In this document: piece by piece, positions 34,401-41,718 of the stretch
How positions within the stretch are numbered: the first letter of the stretch is position 1
Layout of the letters: each line of letters begins with the position of its first letter
Assembly: GCA_017438305.1 (NCBI GenBank)
Contig: JAFRVX010000034.1
Coordinates: 1 to 48,409 of the forward strand
Reading direction: 5' to 3'
DNA: 48,409 bases
Source of the DNA: Lachnospiraceae bacterium
Lineage (GTDB): Bacteria > Bacillota > Clostridia > Lachnospirales > Lachnospiraceae
The notes under the pieces: model-generated
The model's database searches: none
What the model saw: the letters and a program-made list of their open reading frames with translations, nothing else
Told to the model about the DNA's origin: nothing
Translations under genes and position numbers: made by a program

Positions 34401-34466
34401 GTACCGGGCTTTGGAAGGACAGAGAAGGAAGAGAGCGAAAGAGAATAAAAGAAACCCGGGCCGGGG

Positions 34467-34515
34467 AAAAAAGCTGCTTTCCTTCAGCATAAGCATGAAG
34501 AGAAGCAGCTTTTTT
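34467..34515 (+). terminator. Bidirectional terminator between dut and the pyrophosphorylase gene
   Basis: AAAAAAGCTGCTT (34467-34479) pairs with AAGCAGCTTTTTT (34503-34515); an inner CTTCA/TGAAG helix (34482-34486, 34496-34500) continues the stem. A and T runs on the two sides serve both converging transcripts. Confidence 0.9.
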
Positions 34516-34597
34516 AGTATCCCGGATCTCCGCCGATAAGGTTTTTATCTGATCGGACGGTATCCGGAGTGTATTTCACGGGAACAGCCCGGCTGTT

Positions 34598-35830
34598 TTA
34601 CAGGATGACGCCGTTTTCTTCCAGAAGCTTTCTGGCGGATTCTACGGAATCAACGCCCGTCGCGTTTTTCACAGGGGCGAATTCCCTGTTCCGGATGACC
34701 TCGTAGGAGAGGCAGGAATCCATCATATGGATCATGTCCAGGACCAGGAGTTCGAATTTATAGCCGTTGGGTTTTTCCGGTTTGATAAAATTGCCGTTTT
34801 CATCCATATAGGGGATCTTTTTCTCCACCACATGGGTCATCATGCGGCTTCCGGCGATCTCTTCCAGTTTGTCGACCCGGAAAAGGTAATTCAGGATCAC
34901 GCCGAAGGCGTACAGAAGGCGGCCGTTTTCATCCTTCAGATTGATCATGTCGTCGGTCATCTCGTAGTATTCCACGATGCTGGGCTTTCCGTCTTCCAGG
35001 CACAGCACGCCCACCCGTTCATTGGGGTCGGCCTTCCTGACGACCTTACCGCCGCAGTCCAGACCGGAGGAAACCACCGCGCCGATCCAGGCGGGATCGT
35101 TGATCCGCTGGCAGACATTGTCCACGGCGAAAACGGAAAGATATTCCACGCCCCGCTTTTTCAGATCTTCATCAAGGCCGGCCTTCTTCAGGGAAGCATA
35201 CCAGCCGCCGTTCCCGTTGGGAGAAGAGGCGATCTTTCCTTTGTTCTCCATCAGGATCTTCCGGTCGTAGCCCACGCAGGGAGCCATATCCTGGATGAAA
35301 AATTTAACATAGGAGGGATCGTAGCCGAAGAAGTTTTTTTCGGTAAAGAACCGGACGGTATCTTCGTTGTTGATCTCCGATGTCATGATATAAAGCGGGA
35401 TATAGACGCCCGCCTCTCTGACCACGTCCATCAGGTTGTTGATAAGGCATTCGAAGATGTAAAGTTCGCGGTCAACGCCGATGTTGAACATGCCTTTGGG
35501 TTTGTCGAAGCCCAGACGGGTTCCCTGGCCTCCGGCCAGCAGCACGGCTCCGGTTTTTCCGGCCCGGATGGCTTTAAGGCCTTCCTCTTCATAGAAGGCG
35601 CGCTTTTCATTGATCTCTTCTACGGTGGTGGCGCCGAGGGGGGCAAAGGTTCCCCGTACCGCTTCCCTGGCGCCGCCTTCATCGGAAAGAAGGGACAACA
35701 GCGAAAGATCCAGCTTTTCGATCTGGGAGAGCAGGGCCTGCTTTTCGGCTTCATTCAGTTCGTCATAATATTTCAGCAGATGTTCCTGATGACAGGAACT
35801 GAGTTTTTCGAGGGCTTCCTGATACGTCAT
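34598..35830 (-). CDS. UDP-N-acetylhexosamine/UDP-sugar pyrophosphorylase, eukaryotic UAP1 type
   Basis: A 410-residue protein of the UDPGP family that joins a hexose- or HexNAc-1-phosphate to UTP. Signature LLAGGQGTRLGFDKPKGMF is followed by VFAVDNVCQRINDP (metal/nucleotide site), then NGYKFELLVLDMI and EFAPVKNATG, as in eukaryotic UDP-GlcNAc pyrophosphorylases rather than bacterial GlmU or GalU. AAGGAGAA lies before the ATG. Substrate cannot be fixed from sequence. It is transcribed away from pfkA, with a shared regulatory region. Confidence 0.9.
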   Translation of the reverse strand: MTYQEALEKLSSCHQEHLLKYYDELNEAEKQALLSQIEKLDLSLLSLLSDEGGAREAVRGTFAPLGATTVEEINEKRAFYEEEGLKAIRAGKTGAVLLAGGQGTRLGFDKPKGMFNIGVDRELYIFECLINNLMDVVREAGVYIPLYIMTSEINNEDTVRFFTEKNFFGYDPSYVKFFIQDMAPCVGYDRKILMENKGKIASSPNGNGGWYASLKKAGLDEDLKKRGVEYLSVFAVDNVCQRINDPAWIGAVVSSGLDCGGKVVRKADPNERVGVLCLEDGKPSIVEYYEMTDDMINLKDENGRLLYAFGVILNYLFRVDKLEEIAGSRMMTHVVEKKIPYMDENGNFIKPEKPNGYKFELLVLDMIHMMDSCLSYEVIRNREFAPVKNATGVDSVESARKLLEENGVIL

Positions 35831-35907
35831 AAGAAATTCTCCTTATCCTGTATTTGTAAAGAACACCCGGAGGGATCCCGGTACGGAACACTCCCTCAGG
35901 CGAGGTT

Positions 35908-35936
35908 ATTATATCATTCCCGTCTGCTTTTGAAAA
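35908..35936 (-). promoter_or_regulatory. Promoter of the UDP-sugar pyrophosphorylase (minus strand)
   Basis: On the minus strand, TTTTCA (35936-35931) and TATAAT (35913-35908), spacer 17, with the extended -10 element TGA directly before TATAAT. The pfkA promoter has the same TGATATAAT. Confidence 0.75.
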
Positions 35937-36080
35937 CCCTGATTTGCGTATTGTCGGAAACCGGTTTTGTGTATTGGCGGAAACCGGCTGTTCATTTCCG
36001 GGCAGAAGCAGCTCTTTTTTGCTGTTTTTCCGGTCTGAAAACAGAGAACGTTTACTTCCCGAAAAGTCTGTCTCAAAGGC

Positions 36081-36128
36081 TTGCAAAACCAGAAAGCCTC
36101 TGATATAATTTCTGATATTGAAATTATA
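36081..36128 (+). promoter_or_regulatory. pfkA promoter with overlapping 9-bp dyad
   Basis: TTGCAA (36081-36086), 17-base spacer, TATAAT (36104-36109) with upstream TGA. The -10 box is the first part of a perfect inverted repeat, TATAATTTC (36104-36112) and GAAATTATA (36120-36128), 7 bases apart, covering -10 to about +10. A repressor dimer bound here would block initiation. The regulator is unknown. Confidence 0.75.
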
Positions 36129-36200
36129 CGCGTACGGAGCTCTTCCTGCCTGGTACGGGAATCCGGATGAGTCTCTATACCGGAGAAGGAGATAAAGGTT

Positions 36201-37178
36201 ATGGGTGAAAACAAACTGAAAACCATTGGTATTTTAACTTCAGGCGGAGATGCTCCCGGCATGAATGCCGCCACCCGTGCAGTGGTGCGGGCAGCCATTG
36301 CCCAGGGCCTTCAGGTCAAGGGGATCATGAGAGGCTATAAGGGGCTTCTGGATGAGGAGATCTTTGACCTTACAGCGGATTCCGTTTCCGGCATCATGAT
36401 GAACGGCGGCACATTGCTTCTGACCGCCAGATGCAAGGAATTCATGGAGCCGGAATACCAGAAGAAGGGTGCCGAGATCTGCAGGAAATACGGCATTGAC
36501 GGCATGGTGGTCCTGGGCGGCGACGGTTCTTTCCGCGGTGCTCAGAAGCTGGCGGCCTACGGCATCAACACCATCGGCATCCCCTGCACCATCGACATGG
36601 ACATTACCTGTACGGATTATACCATCGGCTATGACACGTCCTGCAATACCGTCATGGAAGCCATCGATAAGATCCGCGACACCTCCAGCTCTCACGAGCG
36701 CTGCACCATCATCGAGGTCATGGGCCGCGATCACGGCTATATCGGCATCATGGCCGGCCTGGCGGGCGGCGCCGCGGACGTACTGCTTCCGGAGACCTAT
36801 GACGGCAATATCCAGAAGCTGATCGACCACGTCCGGGAAAAGAAAGAGCGGGGCAAACTTCCGGCCCTGATCGTCAATTCCGAGGGCATCGGCAATTCCG
36901 CGGAACTCGCCAAAATGATCGAGATGGCCACCGGCGTGGAAACCAGAGCAACCATTCTCGGCCATATCCAGAGAGGCGGCCGCCCCACCGTGAGAGACCG
37001 TTTTATTGCTTCTATGATGGGCGTTAAGGCAGTGGACCTGCTGCTTGAGGGCAAAACAAACCGTGTCGTTGCCTATAAGGGCGGTGATTTCGTGGACTAT
37101 GATATCGATGAAGCCCTGGCCATGCAGAAGAGTATCGATCCCGAGTGGATCAGAGCTTACGATCTCATTAAAAAATAA
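36201..37178 (+). CDS. pfkA: 6-phosphofructokinase
   Basis: PFK makes fructose-1,6-bisphosphate, the committed step of glycolysis. Opening GILTSGGDAPGMNAATRAVV; GGDGSFRGA keeps the glycine of ATP-dependent enzymes. The catalytic stretch reads IPCTIDMDITCTDYTIGYDT: where common PFKs have PGTIDND, this has Cys and Met at two positions, a pattern I associate with a second clostridial PFK group. EVMGRDHGYI and ILGHIQRGGRPT are present. 325 residues. AAGGAGATAAAGG lies before the ATG. I read the donor as ATP, with some doubt because of the changes. Confidence 0.94.
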   Translation: MGENKLKTIGILTSGGDAPGMNAATRAVVRAAIAQGLQVKGIMRGYKGLLDEEIFDLTADSVSGIMMNGGTLLLTARCKEFMEPEYQKKGAEICRKYGIDGMVVLGGDGSFRGAQKLAAYGINTIGIPCTIDMDITCTDYTIGYDTSCNTVMEAIDKIRDTSSSHERCTIIEVMGRDHGYIGIMAGLAGGAADVLLPETYDGNIQKLIDHVREKKERGKLPALIVNSEGIGNSAELAKMIEMATGVETRATILGHIQRGGRPTVRDRFIASMMGVKAVDLLLEGKTNRVVAYKGGDFVDYDIDEALAMQKSIDPEWIRAYDLIKK

Positions 37179-37185
37179 ACCGGAG

Positions 37186-37384
37186 GATCCTTCTTCGCTG
37201 AAGGGCGGAAACAAGCGTTAAAGCCCGAAGAAGCTGCGGAAGGATCGGACCAGTCACAGCGGGGCAGCAGGTTGCTCCGCTTATTTATATGCGGGCGAAC
37301 GGAATCCGCGGGCTCTCGGCATGGCTCAAAACAGCCATGCGGCCGCAGTACGGAGGGGAATCTTCGGGAGGCTGTTTTCAGCCT
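37186..37384 (+). other. Hairpin-rich gap after pfkA
   Basis: Four stems follow pfkA: GATCCTTC/GAAGGATC (37186-37193, 37239-37246) with inner GGGC/GCCC; AGCGGGGCA/TGCTCCGCT (37258-37266, 37273-37281, one G-U pair) followed by TATTTATAT, a likely terminator; GCATGGCT/AGCCATGC (37319-37326, 37333-37340); and AGGCTG-TTTT-CAGCCT (37369-37384). No clear promoter for the next gene is seen. Confidence 0.5.
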
Positions 37385-37418
37385 TTAGTTGAACCGAAAT
37401 GAAGGAAAAGGGCAGATC

Positions 37419-38171
37419 ATGAATCAGGAACTTGCTAAAATCAGGGATTATCAGAAGAAAGCGGCCCTCCGGAGAAAGGACCGCGTTTTTGTCGTGGAAG
37501 GGATCCGGGCCTGCCGGGAAGTCCCGGAAGAGCGTCTTTTAAGGACCGTGGTCTCGGAAAGCTATGTAAAAGCTTACGGAAGACCGGAGGGGGCCCTTGT
37601 TGTGCCGGACAGGGATTTTGAACGGGTCTCCGATACGAAGACCCCCCAGGGCGTCCTGAAGCTGGCTTCGGTTTCGGAGCCGGATGAGGACACCGTTCTG
37701 GAAAAGGAAAACGGTCTTTACATGCTGCTTGAAAACGTGCGGGATCCGGGAAACCTGGGGACCATCATCAGGACTGCAGAAGCCTGCTGCGTTGATGCGG
37801 TCATTCTAAGTCCGGAATGCGTGGACCTGTATAATCCCAAGGTGGTCCGTGCGACGATGGGCTCCTTGTTCCGGGTCAGCTGCCTGGTGTCCGGGAATCT
37901 TAAGAAAACGGTGGAAAAGATCCGGAAAAGGGGCGGAAAGGTATATGCCGCTTCCCTTCAGGATTCCGTTTCCTATGACGATGCGGATTACTGCGGCATG
38001 AGCGCCTTTATTATCGGGAACGAGGCCAACGGTCTGACGGAGGAGATCTGCGAGGCCTCCGACATGCGGATCCATATCCCCATGGGGGGAGAAGTGGAGT
38101 CGCTGAACGCGTCTGTCGCGGCAGCCGTGCTCATGGCTGAAGCCGCCCGCCAGCGGCGGAAAAAAGGATAA
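37419..38171 (+). CDS. SpoU/TrmH family RNA 2'-O-methyltransferase
   Basis: 250 residues: N-terminal substrate-binding domain (IRDYQKKAALRRKDRVFVVEG), then the SpoU knot with LLENVRDPGNLGTIIRTAEA, AFIIGNEANGLTEEI and IPMGGEVESLNASVAAAVL. It would methylate a ribose in rRNA or tRNA; the exact nucleotide is not evident, though this sub-type is often annotated as a 23S rRNA enzyme. The ATG at 37419 is preferred (AAAAGGG upstream) over a TTG at 37389. It appears to be a single-gene unit. Confidence 0.92.
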   Translation: MNQELAKIRDYQKKAALRRKDRVFVVEGIRACREVPEERLLRTVVSESYVKAYGRPEGALVVPDRDFERVSDTKTPQGVLKLASVSEPDEDTVLEKENGLYMLLENVRDPGNLGTIIRTAEACCVDAVILSPECVDLYNPKVVRATMGSLFRVSCLVSGNLKKTVEKIRKRGGKVYAASLQDSVSYDDADYCGMSAFIIGNEANGLTEEICEASDMRIHIPMGGEVESLNASVAAAVLMAEAARQRRKKG

Positions 38172-38252
38172 GATGGCCGGGCGAGATCCGGGGGATCTTG
38201 CGTGTGAAGTCCGAGAGATCGGGCATGTAAAATCCGGAGAATTGGGCAAAAC

Positions 38253-38281
38253 TTGACAAATTGGTAATTTTATGGTAAAGT
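38253..38281 (+). promoter_or_regulatory. Promoter of the lytic transglycosylase lipoprotein gene
   Basis: TTGACA (38253-38258), 17-base spacer, TAAAGT (38276-38281). It gives a long leader of about 150 bases. Confidence 0.85.
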
Positions 38282-38284
38282 CTT

Positions 38285-38301
38285 CGTAACATTTGCGTAA
38301 C
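38285..38301 (+). promoter_or_regulatory. Direct hexamer repeat CGTAAC-N5-CGTAAC (WalR-box-like)
   Basis: CGTAAC occurs at 38285-38290 and 38296-38301, 11 bases apart, just after the -10 box. The WalR (YycF) site of Firmicutes is TGTWAH-N5-TGTWAH; each half here differs only in the first base. WalR controls cell-wall hydrolases, and the gene downstream is one. The match is suggestive, not proof. Confidence 0.45.
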
Positions 38302-38355
38302 AAATCCCTGGAAGCCGAAAAGAAGTAAATTATTCCTGCCGGTTTCCGGGCCTCA

Positions 38356-38389
38356 TCTGCACCGGGTGTCTCCTTGTTAAGGATGCAGA
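38356..38389 (+). other. Leader hairpin before the lytic transglycosylase gene
   Basis: TCTGCA (38356-38361) pairs with TGCAGA (38384-38389), and inside it TCCTT-GTT-AAGGA (38371-38383), with nine unpaired bases on one side. It holds an AAGGA that resembles a ribosome binding site in its stem, 55 bases before the start. Confidence 0.45.
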
Positions 38390-38437
38390 AGGGGATCTTA
38401 AAAAGGAGAAAAGAGCGGATGCTCTGACACAGATGTT

Positions 38438-40315
38438 ATGAAGAAAAACCAGTTATTAAAAAGACTGACAGCGATCCTTCTGGCTTCTCTCATGCTCGTT
38501 ATTTCCGTTTCCTGCGGCGGCGAAGAAGGACTGTCCGCGAAAGAGACCGGAAGAGAAGAACTGTCAGCGGAAACAGCAAAGACACAAGAAACCGAAGAAA
38601 GGACGGATGCTTCGGATACCGAAGAAAACGCCGTCAGCCCGGAAACGGGTACGGCGGAGCCGGAACAGACGGATGAGACTGCAGACTTCAGCAAAGAAGA
38701 CGGCACCGCGGAAAGAAAAGACCCGGAAGAGGAAGAAACAACTCCGGAGAATGGTCCGGACAGTGAAGAAACTTCTTCGGCTCCGGAACAAGGCCCCGAT
38801 GAAGTGGCTAATCCGGATGGACTGGCAGCCTTTTTTGAGAACAGGCTGACGGTAGACCCCGGCAAGACTCATTCCTATCTGAACGTCCGGGAGGAGCCTT
38901 CCGAAGAGTCCAAGATCCTGGCGATCCTTTACCCCAACGAGGTAGTGACCTATGTTGACAAAGAGGATGAATGGTACAAGGTCCAGCTGAACGGCTTTAC
39001 CGGCTACGTCAGCGAAGAATACGTCCTGACGGACGCGGAAGCCTATGAAGCTTCGCGGCACAATATCGGCTACGCCTGCATGATCCGCGAATTCGATACC
39101 GTTCTTTATGAAGTCCCGGATACTTCGACGCCGGGACACCGGCTGGCCGACAAGGCGGATGTATTCGCCGTCAGCGGCCTCACCGGCGAGTTTTTCCAGA
39201 TCGACGTGGTCTCGGATACTTTGGACCATCTTTACGTCCACTGGGATAAGGCGGTCCTGTTCTACCAGTTCCTGGGACCCAACGTCAGAAACGGCCTGGA
39301 CGAAGGCACGGAAGCCTATCTGGACTCCCTGAACCTGGGGAATTACCAGACGGTGCTGGATACTTTATCCCGGGAAGCCGAGGAAGAAAAGCCGATACGG
39401 GAAGCGGAAAGATCTGCCTGGGAACAGGCCTCCCGGGAGGCGGAGGAATCTGCTTCGGCGTCGCTGGAGGAAGCCGTCCGGGAAAGTGAAGAAGCTTCGT
39501 ACGCTGCTTCCGTGGAAGCCTCCCTGGCCTCGGAATCGATCTCTGTTAGCGAGGCGGAAGCTTCTTATCTCGCCGCCATCGAGCAGGCAGCCCAGGAAGA
39601 AGCCATGCGCCGCTCCCTGGAAGAAGCCCAGGAAGCCTATCGGCGTTCGGTGGAAGAATCCGCCGCAGCCTTTGCCGCCTGGCAGCAGTCTTCCCGCGAA
39701 CAGGAAGCCGTCGCCAGAGAAGCCGCTTCACGGTCGGCGGAAGAATCCAGGATAGCCTCCGAACAGGCGAGTCTGGCCTCCAGCCAGTCCTGGCAGAATT
39801 CCCTCATCGACCAGGCGAAGGCAGCCGAAAATGCCCGCCGCGCCTTTACGGCCCAGAGAGGCCTTATGACCTCCGCCAATGTTCAGCGGTCCGGCGCCTA
39901 CAGCGTCAACCTTGACCAGGGGGTCATCGATTACACCATCAGCCTGTGTACTTCCTACGGGCTGGATCCGGCCATCATCTTTTCCGTCATGTATCATGAG
40001 AGCCGCTTCCATACCAATTCCGTCAACAAGTCGGCCCTGGGCACCTATGGCGTGGAGGGCATCTCCTACGGTCTGATGCAGGTCATCCCCATGTGGAACA
40101 AGGCCCGGATGGCCGCCAACAACGTGAGTTATCCCGACGGTCTGTACGACCCCTATAATAATATCCTGATCGGCGTCCTGATCCTGGTGGACCACGGCGC
40201 CCAGTACGACTGGGTCACGGCCCTGGCCAAGTTCCGGATCGGCCTTAACGATACCGGCTATGACTATGCCAGAAGCGTATTATCCCTGGCCGGTAATTTC
40301 GATACCCGCCGGTAA
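38438..40315 (+). CDS. Putative lipoprotein: SH3 domain, coiled coil, C-terminal lytic transglycosylase
   Basis: 625 residues. A lipoprotein-type signal ends LASLMLVISVSC (the -3 residue is Ser, slightly off consensus). Residues 27-125 are a Glu/Thr/Ser linker. Residues ~135-200 are an SH3b wall-binding domain (YLNVREEPSEESKILAIL, DEWYKVQLNGFTGYVSEEYV). Residues ~310-480 are an Ala/Glu/Ser-rich coiled coil. Residues ~500-625 are an SLT-like domain with catalytic Glu521 in YHESRF and GLMQVIPMWN. It should cleave peptidoglycan glycan strands outside the membrane. No ribosome binding site directly precedes the ATG; AAGGAG lies 30 bases upstream, before two Met-Leu-stop mini frames. Confidence 0.9.
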   Translation: MKKNQLLKRLTAILLASLMLVISVSCGGEEGLSAKETGREELSAETAKTQETEERTDASDTEENAVSPETGTAEPEQTDETADFSKEDGTAERKDPEEEETTPENGPDSEETSSAPEQGPDEVANPDGLAAFFENRLTVDPGKTHSYLNVREEPSEESKILAILYPNEVVTYVDKEDEWYKVQLNGFTGYVSEEYVLTDAEAYEASRHNIGYACMIREFDTVLYEVPDTSTPGHRLADKADVFAVSGLTGEFFQIDVVSDTLDHLYVHWDKAVLFYQFLGPNVRNGLDEGTEAYLDSLNLGNYQTVLDTLSREAEEEKPIREAERSAWEQASREAEESASASLEEAVRESEEASYAASVEASLASESISVSEAEASYLAAIEQAAQEEAMRRSLEEAQEAYRRSVEESAAAFAAWQQSSREQEAVAREAASRSAEESRIASEQASLASSQSWQNSLIDQAKAAENARRAFTAQRGLMTSANVQRSGAYSVNLDQGVIDYTISLCTSYGLDPAIIFSVMYHESRFHTNSVNKSALGTYGVEGISYGLMQVIPMWNKARMAANNVSYPDGLYDPYNNILIGVLILVDHGAQYDWVTALAKFRIGLNDTGYDYARSVLSLAGNFDTRR

Positions 40316-40346
40316 ACGGCAGGCAGACAATTTAAGAAGATCTGAG

Positions 40347-40387
40347 AGCGTCCCGGCCTGAAAACAGGCCTCCGGGACGCTTTCTTT
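40347..40387 (+). terminator. Terminator after the lytic transglycosylase gene
   Basis: AGCGTCCCGG (40347-40356) and CCGGGACGCT (40372-40381) with inner CCTG-AAAA-CAGG and a T-rich tail (TTTCTTT). Confidence 0.9.
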
Positions 40388-40467
40388 ATGAAATCTTTGT
40401 GAAGTAGGTGATTTTGTGCCGGAAACGTGGTAAGATAAGAACGCTTTTGAAAAGAGGTGAGACTGAT

Positions 40468-40866
40468 TTGAATACTTTCTTTGGCCGTCTGAAAAACGCC
40501 CTGATCCGGTTCATGCAGGGCCGTTACGGCACCGACAAGCTGAATCTGGTGATGCTCGCATCAGCCCTTCTGCTGGATATGATCTCTTTATTCCTGAAGG
40601 CTGCGGCGGCAAGGGCCGTCCTGGGCCTGATCACCGGAGTGCTTCTGGCGTTCTGTATCTTCAGGACTTTTTCCCGGAACATTCCCGCCAGGACAAAGGA
40701 ACTCCGGTTCTTTGAGAATAAACTCCGGAATCTGAAATCACTGAAGACCCATCATATCTACCGCTGTCCGGGCTGCTCCCAGAAGATCAGGGTCCCCCGG
40801 AAAAAGGGCGTCAGAGCGGAGATCCGCTGTCCGAAATGCGGAACGGTCTTCGTTAAAAAGATCTGA
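40468..40866 (+). CDS. Small membrane protein with C-terminal zinc ribbon
   Basis: 132 residues from TTG at 40468, with AGAGGTGA upstream; an open frame back to 40408 lacks a site. Two hydrophobic segments (LVMLASALLLDMISLFL and AVLGLITGVLLAFCIF) are followed by a basic linker and a zinc ribbon with CPGC and CPKC (YRCPGCSQKIRVPRKKG ... IRCPKCGTVFV), all four cysteines in place. Function unknown. It stands 15 bases before the DUF5685 gene and likely shares its transcript. Confidence 0.85.
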   Translation: MNTFFGRLKNALIRFMQGRYGTDKLNLVMLASALLLDMISLFLKAAAARAVLGLITGVLLAFCIFRTFSRNIPARTKELRFFENKLRNLKSLKTHHIYRCPGCSQKIRVPRKKGVRAEIRCPKCGTVFVKKI

Positions 40867-40881
40867 TCGGGGAAGACTTTT

Positions 40882-41718
40882 ATGTTTGGCTATCTTACAC
40901 CCTATAAAGAGGGGCTTTCCGAAAAAGACCGGGAGACCTACCAGGCCTATTACTGCGGCCTCTGCCGGGAACTGAAGCACCGGTTCGGGATGAAGTCCCA
41001 GCTGATCCTGGCCTATGACCTGGTCTTTCTGGCGCTTCTTCGGAACGGGCTCTATGAAGAGGATACTGCCCGGGAGAAAGGCTTCTGCTTCTGGAAGCAT
41101 ACCCAGGTCTTCCGGGAATCCGATCCCTGCCTTGCTTATGCGGCGGATATGAACCTGCTGCTTTCCTACAACAATTACATCGACCAGGCCCATGATTCCG
41201 CCTCAAAGAAGGCGCAGACGGCCGTGAAACTTCTGAAAAAGGATTATGAAGCGGTCTCCGCCCGGTATCCCCGGCAGAAGGAAGCGGTCGAGACCTATAT
41301 GAAAAAGCTTTCCGCCTGGGAGAAGGATCCCGGGGATAACCCGGATGAAGCGGCCAATTATACCGGAGAGATGCTCCGGGAAGTCTTTCTGGAGAGAGAA
41401 GACGAGTATGCTTCCTACCTCCGGCCTATGTTCTATTACCTGGGCAAGTATATCTACCTCTGCGACGCCTATACGGACGTGTTTGACGATCTGGCATCGG
41501 GCAGCTATAATCCATATGCCGCCCTGGCGGACACCGAGGGCTTCGACGATCTGGTGCAGCGGCATCTGGAATCCGTGATGGGAGAGTGCTGCCGGTATTT
41601 TGAGATGCTGCCGTTATTCCGGCACAGAGATATCTTAAGGAACATCCTGTACGCAGGCGTATGGATCGCTTATTCAGGATCCCGAAACCAAAGGACAAAA
41701 GAAGGAAAAGAGTCATAA
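40882..41718 (+). CDS. DUF5685 family protein
   Basis: 278 residues resembling the DUF5685 family of Clostridia, function unknown. The N-terminus MFGYLTPYKEGLSEKDRETY and the cysteine pair YYCGLCREL are typical; helical blocks rich in Asp and aromatic residues follow (YAADMNLLLSYNNYIDQAHD; YIYLCDAYTDVFDDLASGSYNPY). The repeated DxxxD/E acidic patches on helices recall all-helical prenyl-type enzymes, but I would not assign that. It abuts the J-domain gene without a gap and is probably functionally tied to it. Confidence 0.86.
   Translation: MFGYLTPYKEGLSEKDRETYQAYYCGLCRELKHRFGMKSQLILAYDLVFLALLRNGLYEEDTAREKGFCFWKHTQVFRESDPCLAYAADMNLLLSYNNYIDQAHDSASKKAQTAVKLLKKDYEAVSARYPRQKEAVETYMKKLSAWEKDPGDNPDEAANYTGEMLREVFLEREDEYASYLRPMFYYLGKYIYLCDAYTDVFDDLASGSYNPYAALADTEGFDDLVQRHLESVMGECCRYFEMLPLFRHRDILRNILYAGVWIAYSGSRNQRTKEGKES

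Larger units (their letters stand above)
35831..36200. promoter_or_regulatory. Divergent control region between pyrophosphorylase and pfkA
   Basis: This 370-base stretch holds no gene. From left: the pyrophosphorylase ribosome binding site and its promoter; two 17-base direct repeats at 35948-35964 and 35971-35987 (GTATTGNCGGAAACCGG, period 23), each with a CGG-N3-CCG palindrome; a T-rich small stem (CAGC/GCTG) around 36008-36023; the pfkA promoter at 36081-36109; and a 9-bp dyad at its -10 box. Confidence 0.7.

Noticed and set aside
34727..36103. 458-codon plus-strand frame opposite the pyrophosphorylase
   Set aside because: Antisense of a clear UDPGP enzyme; His/Gly/Phe-rich composition is typical of a shadow.
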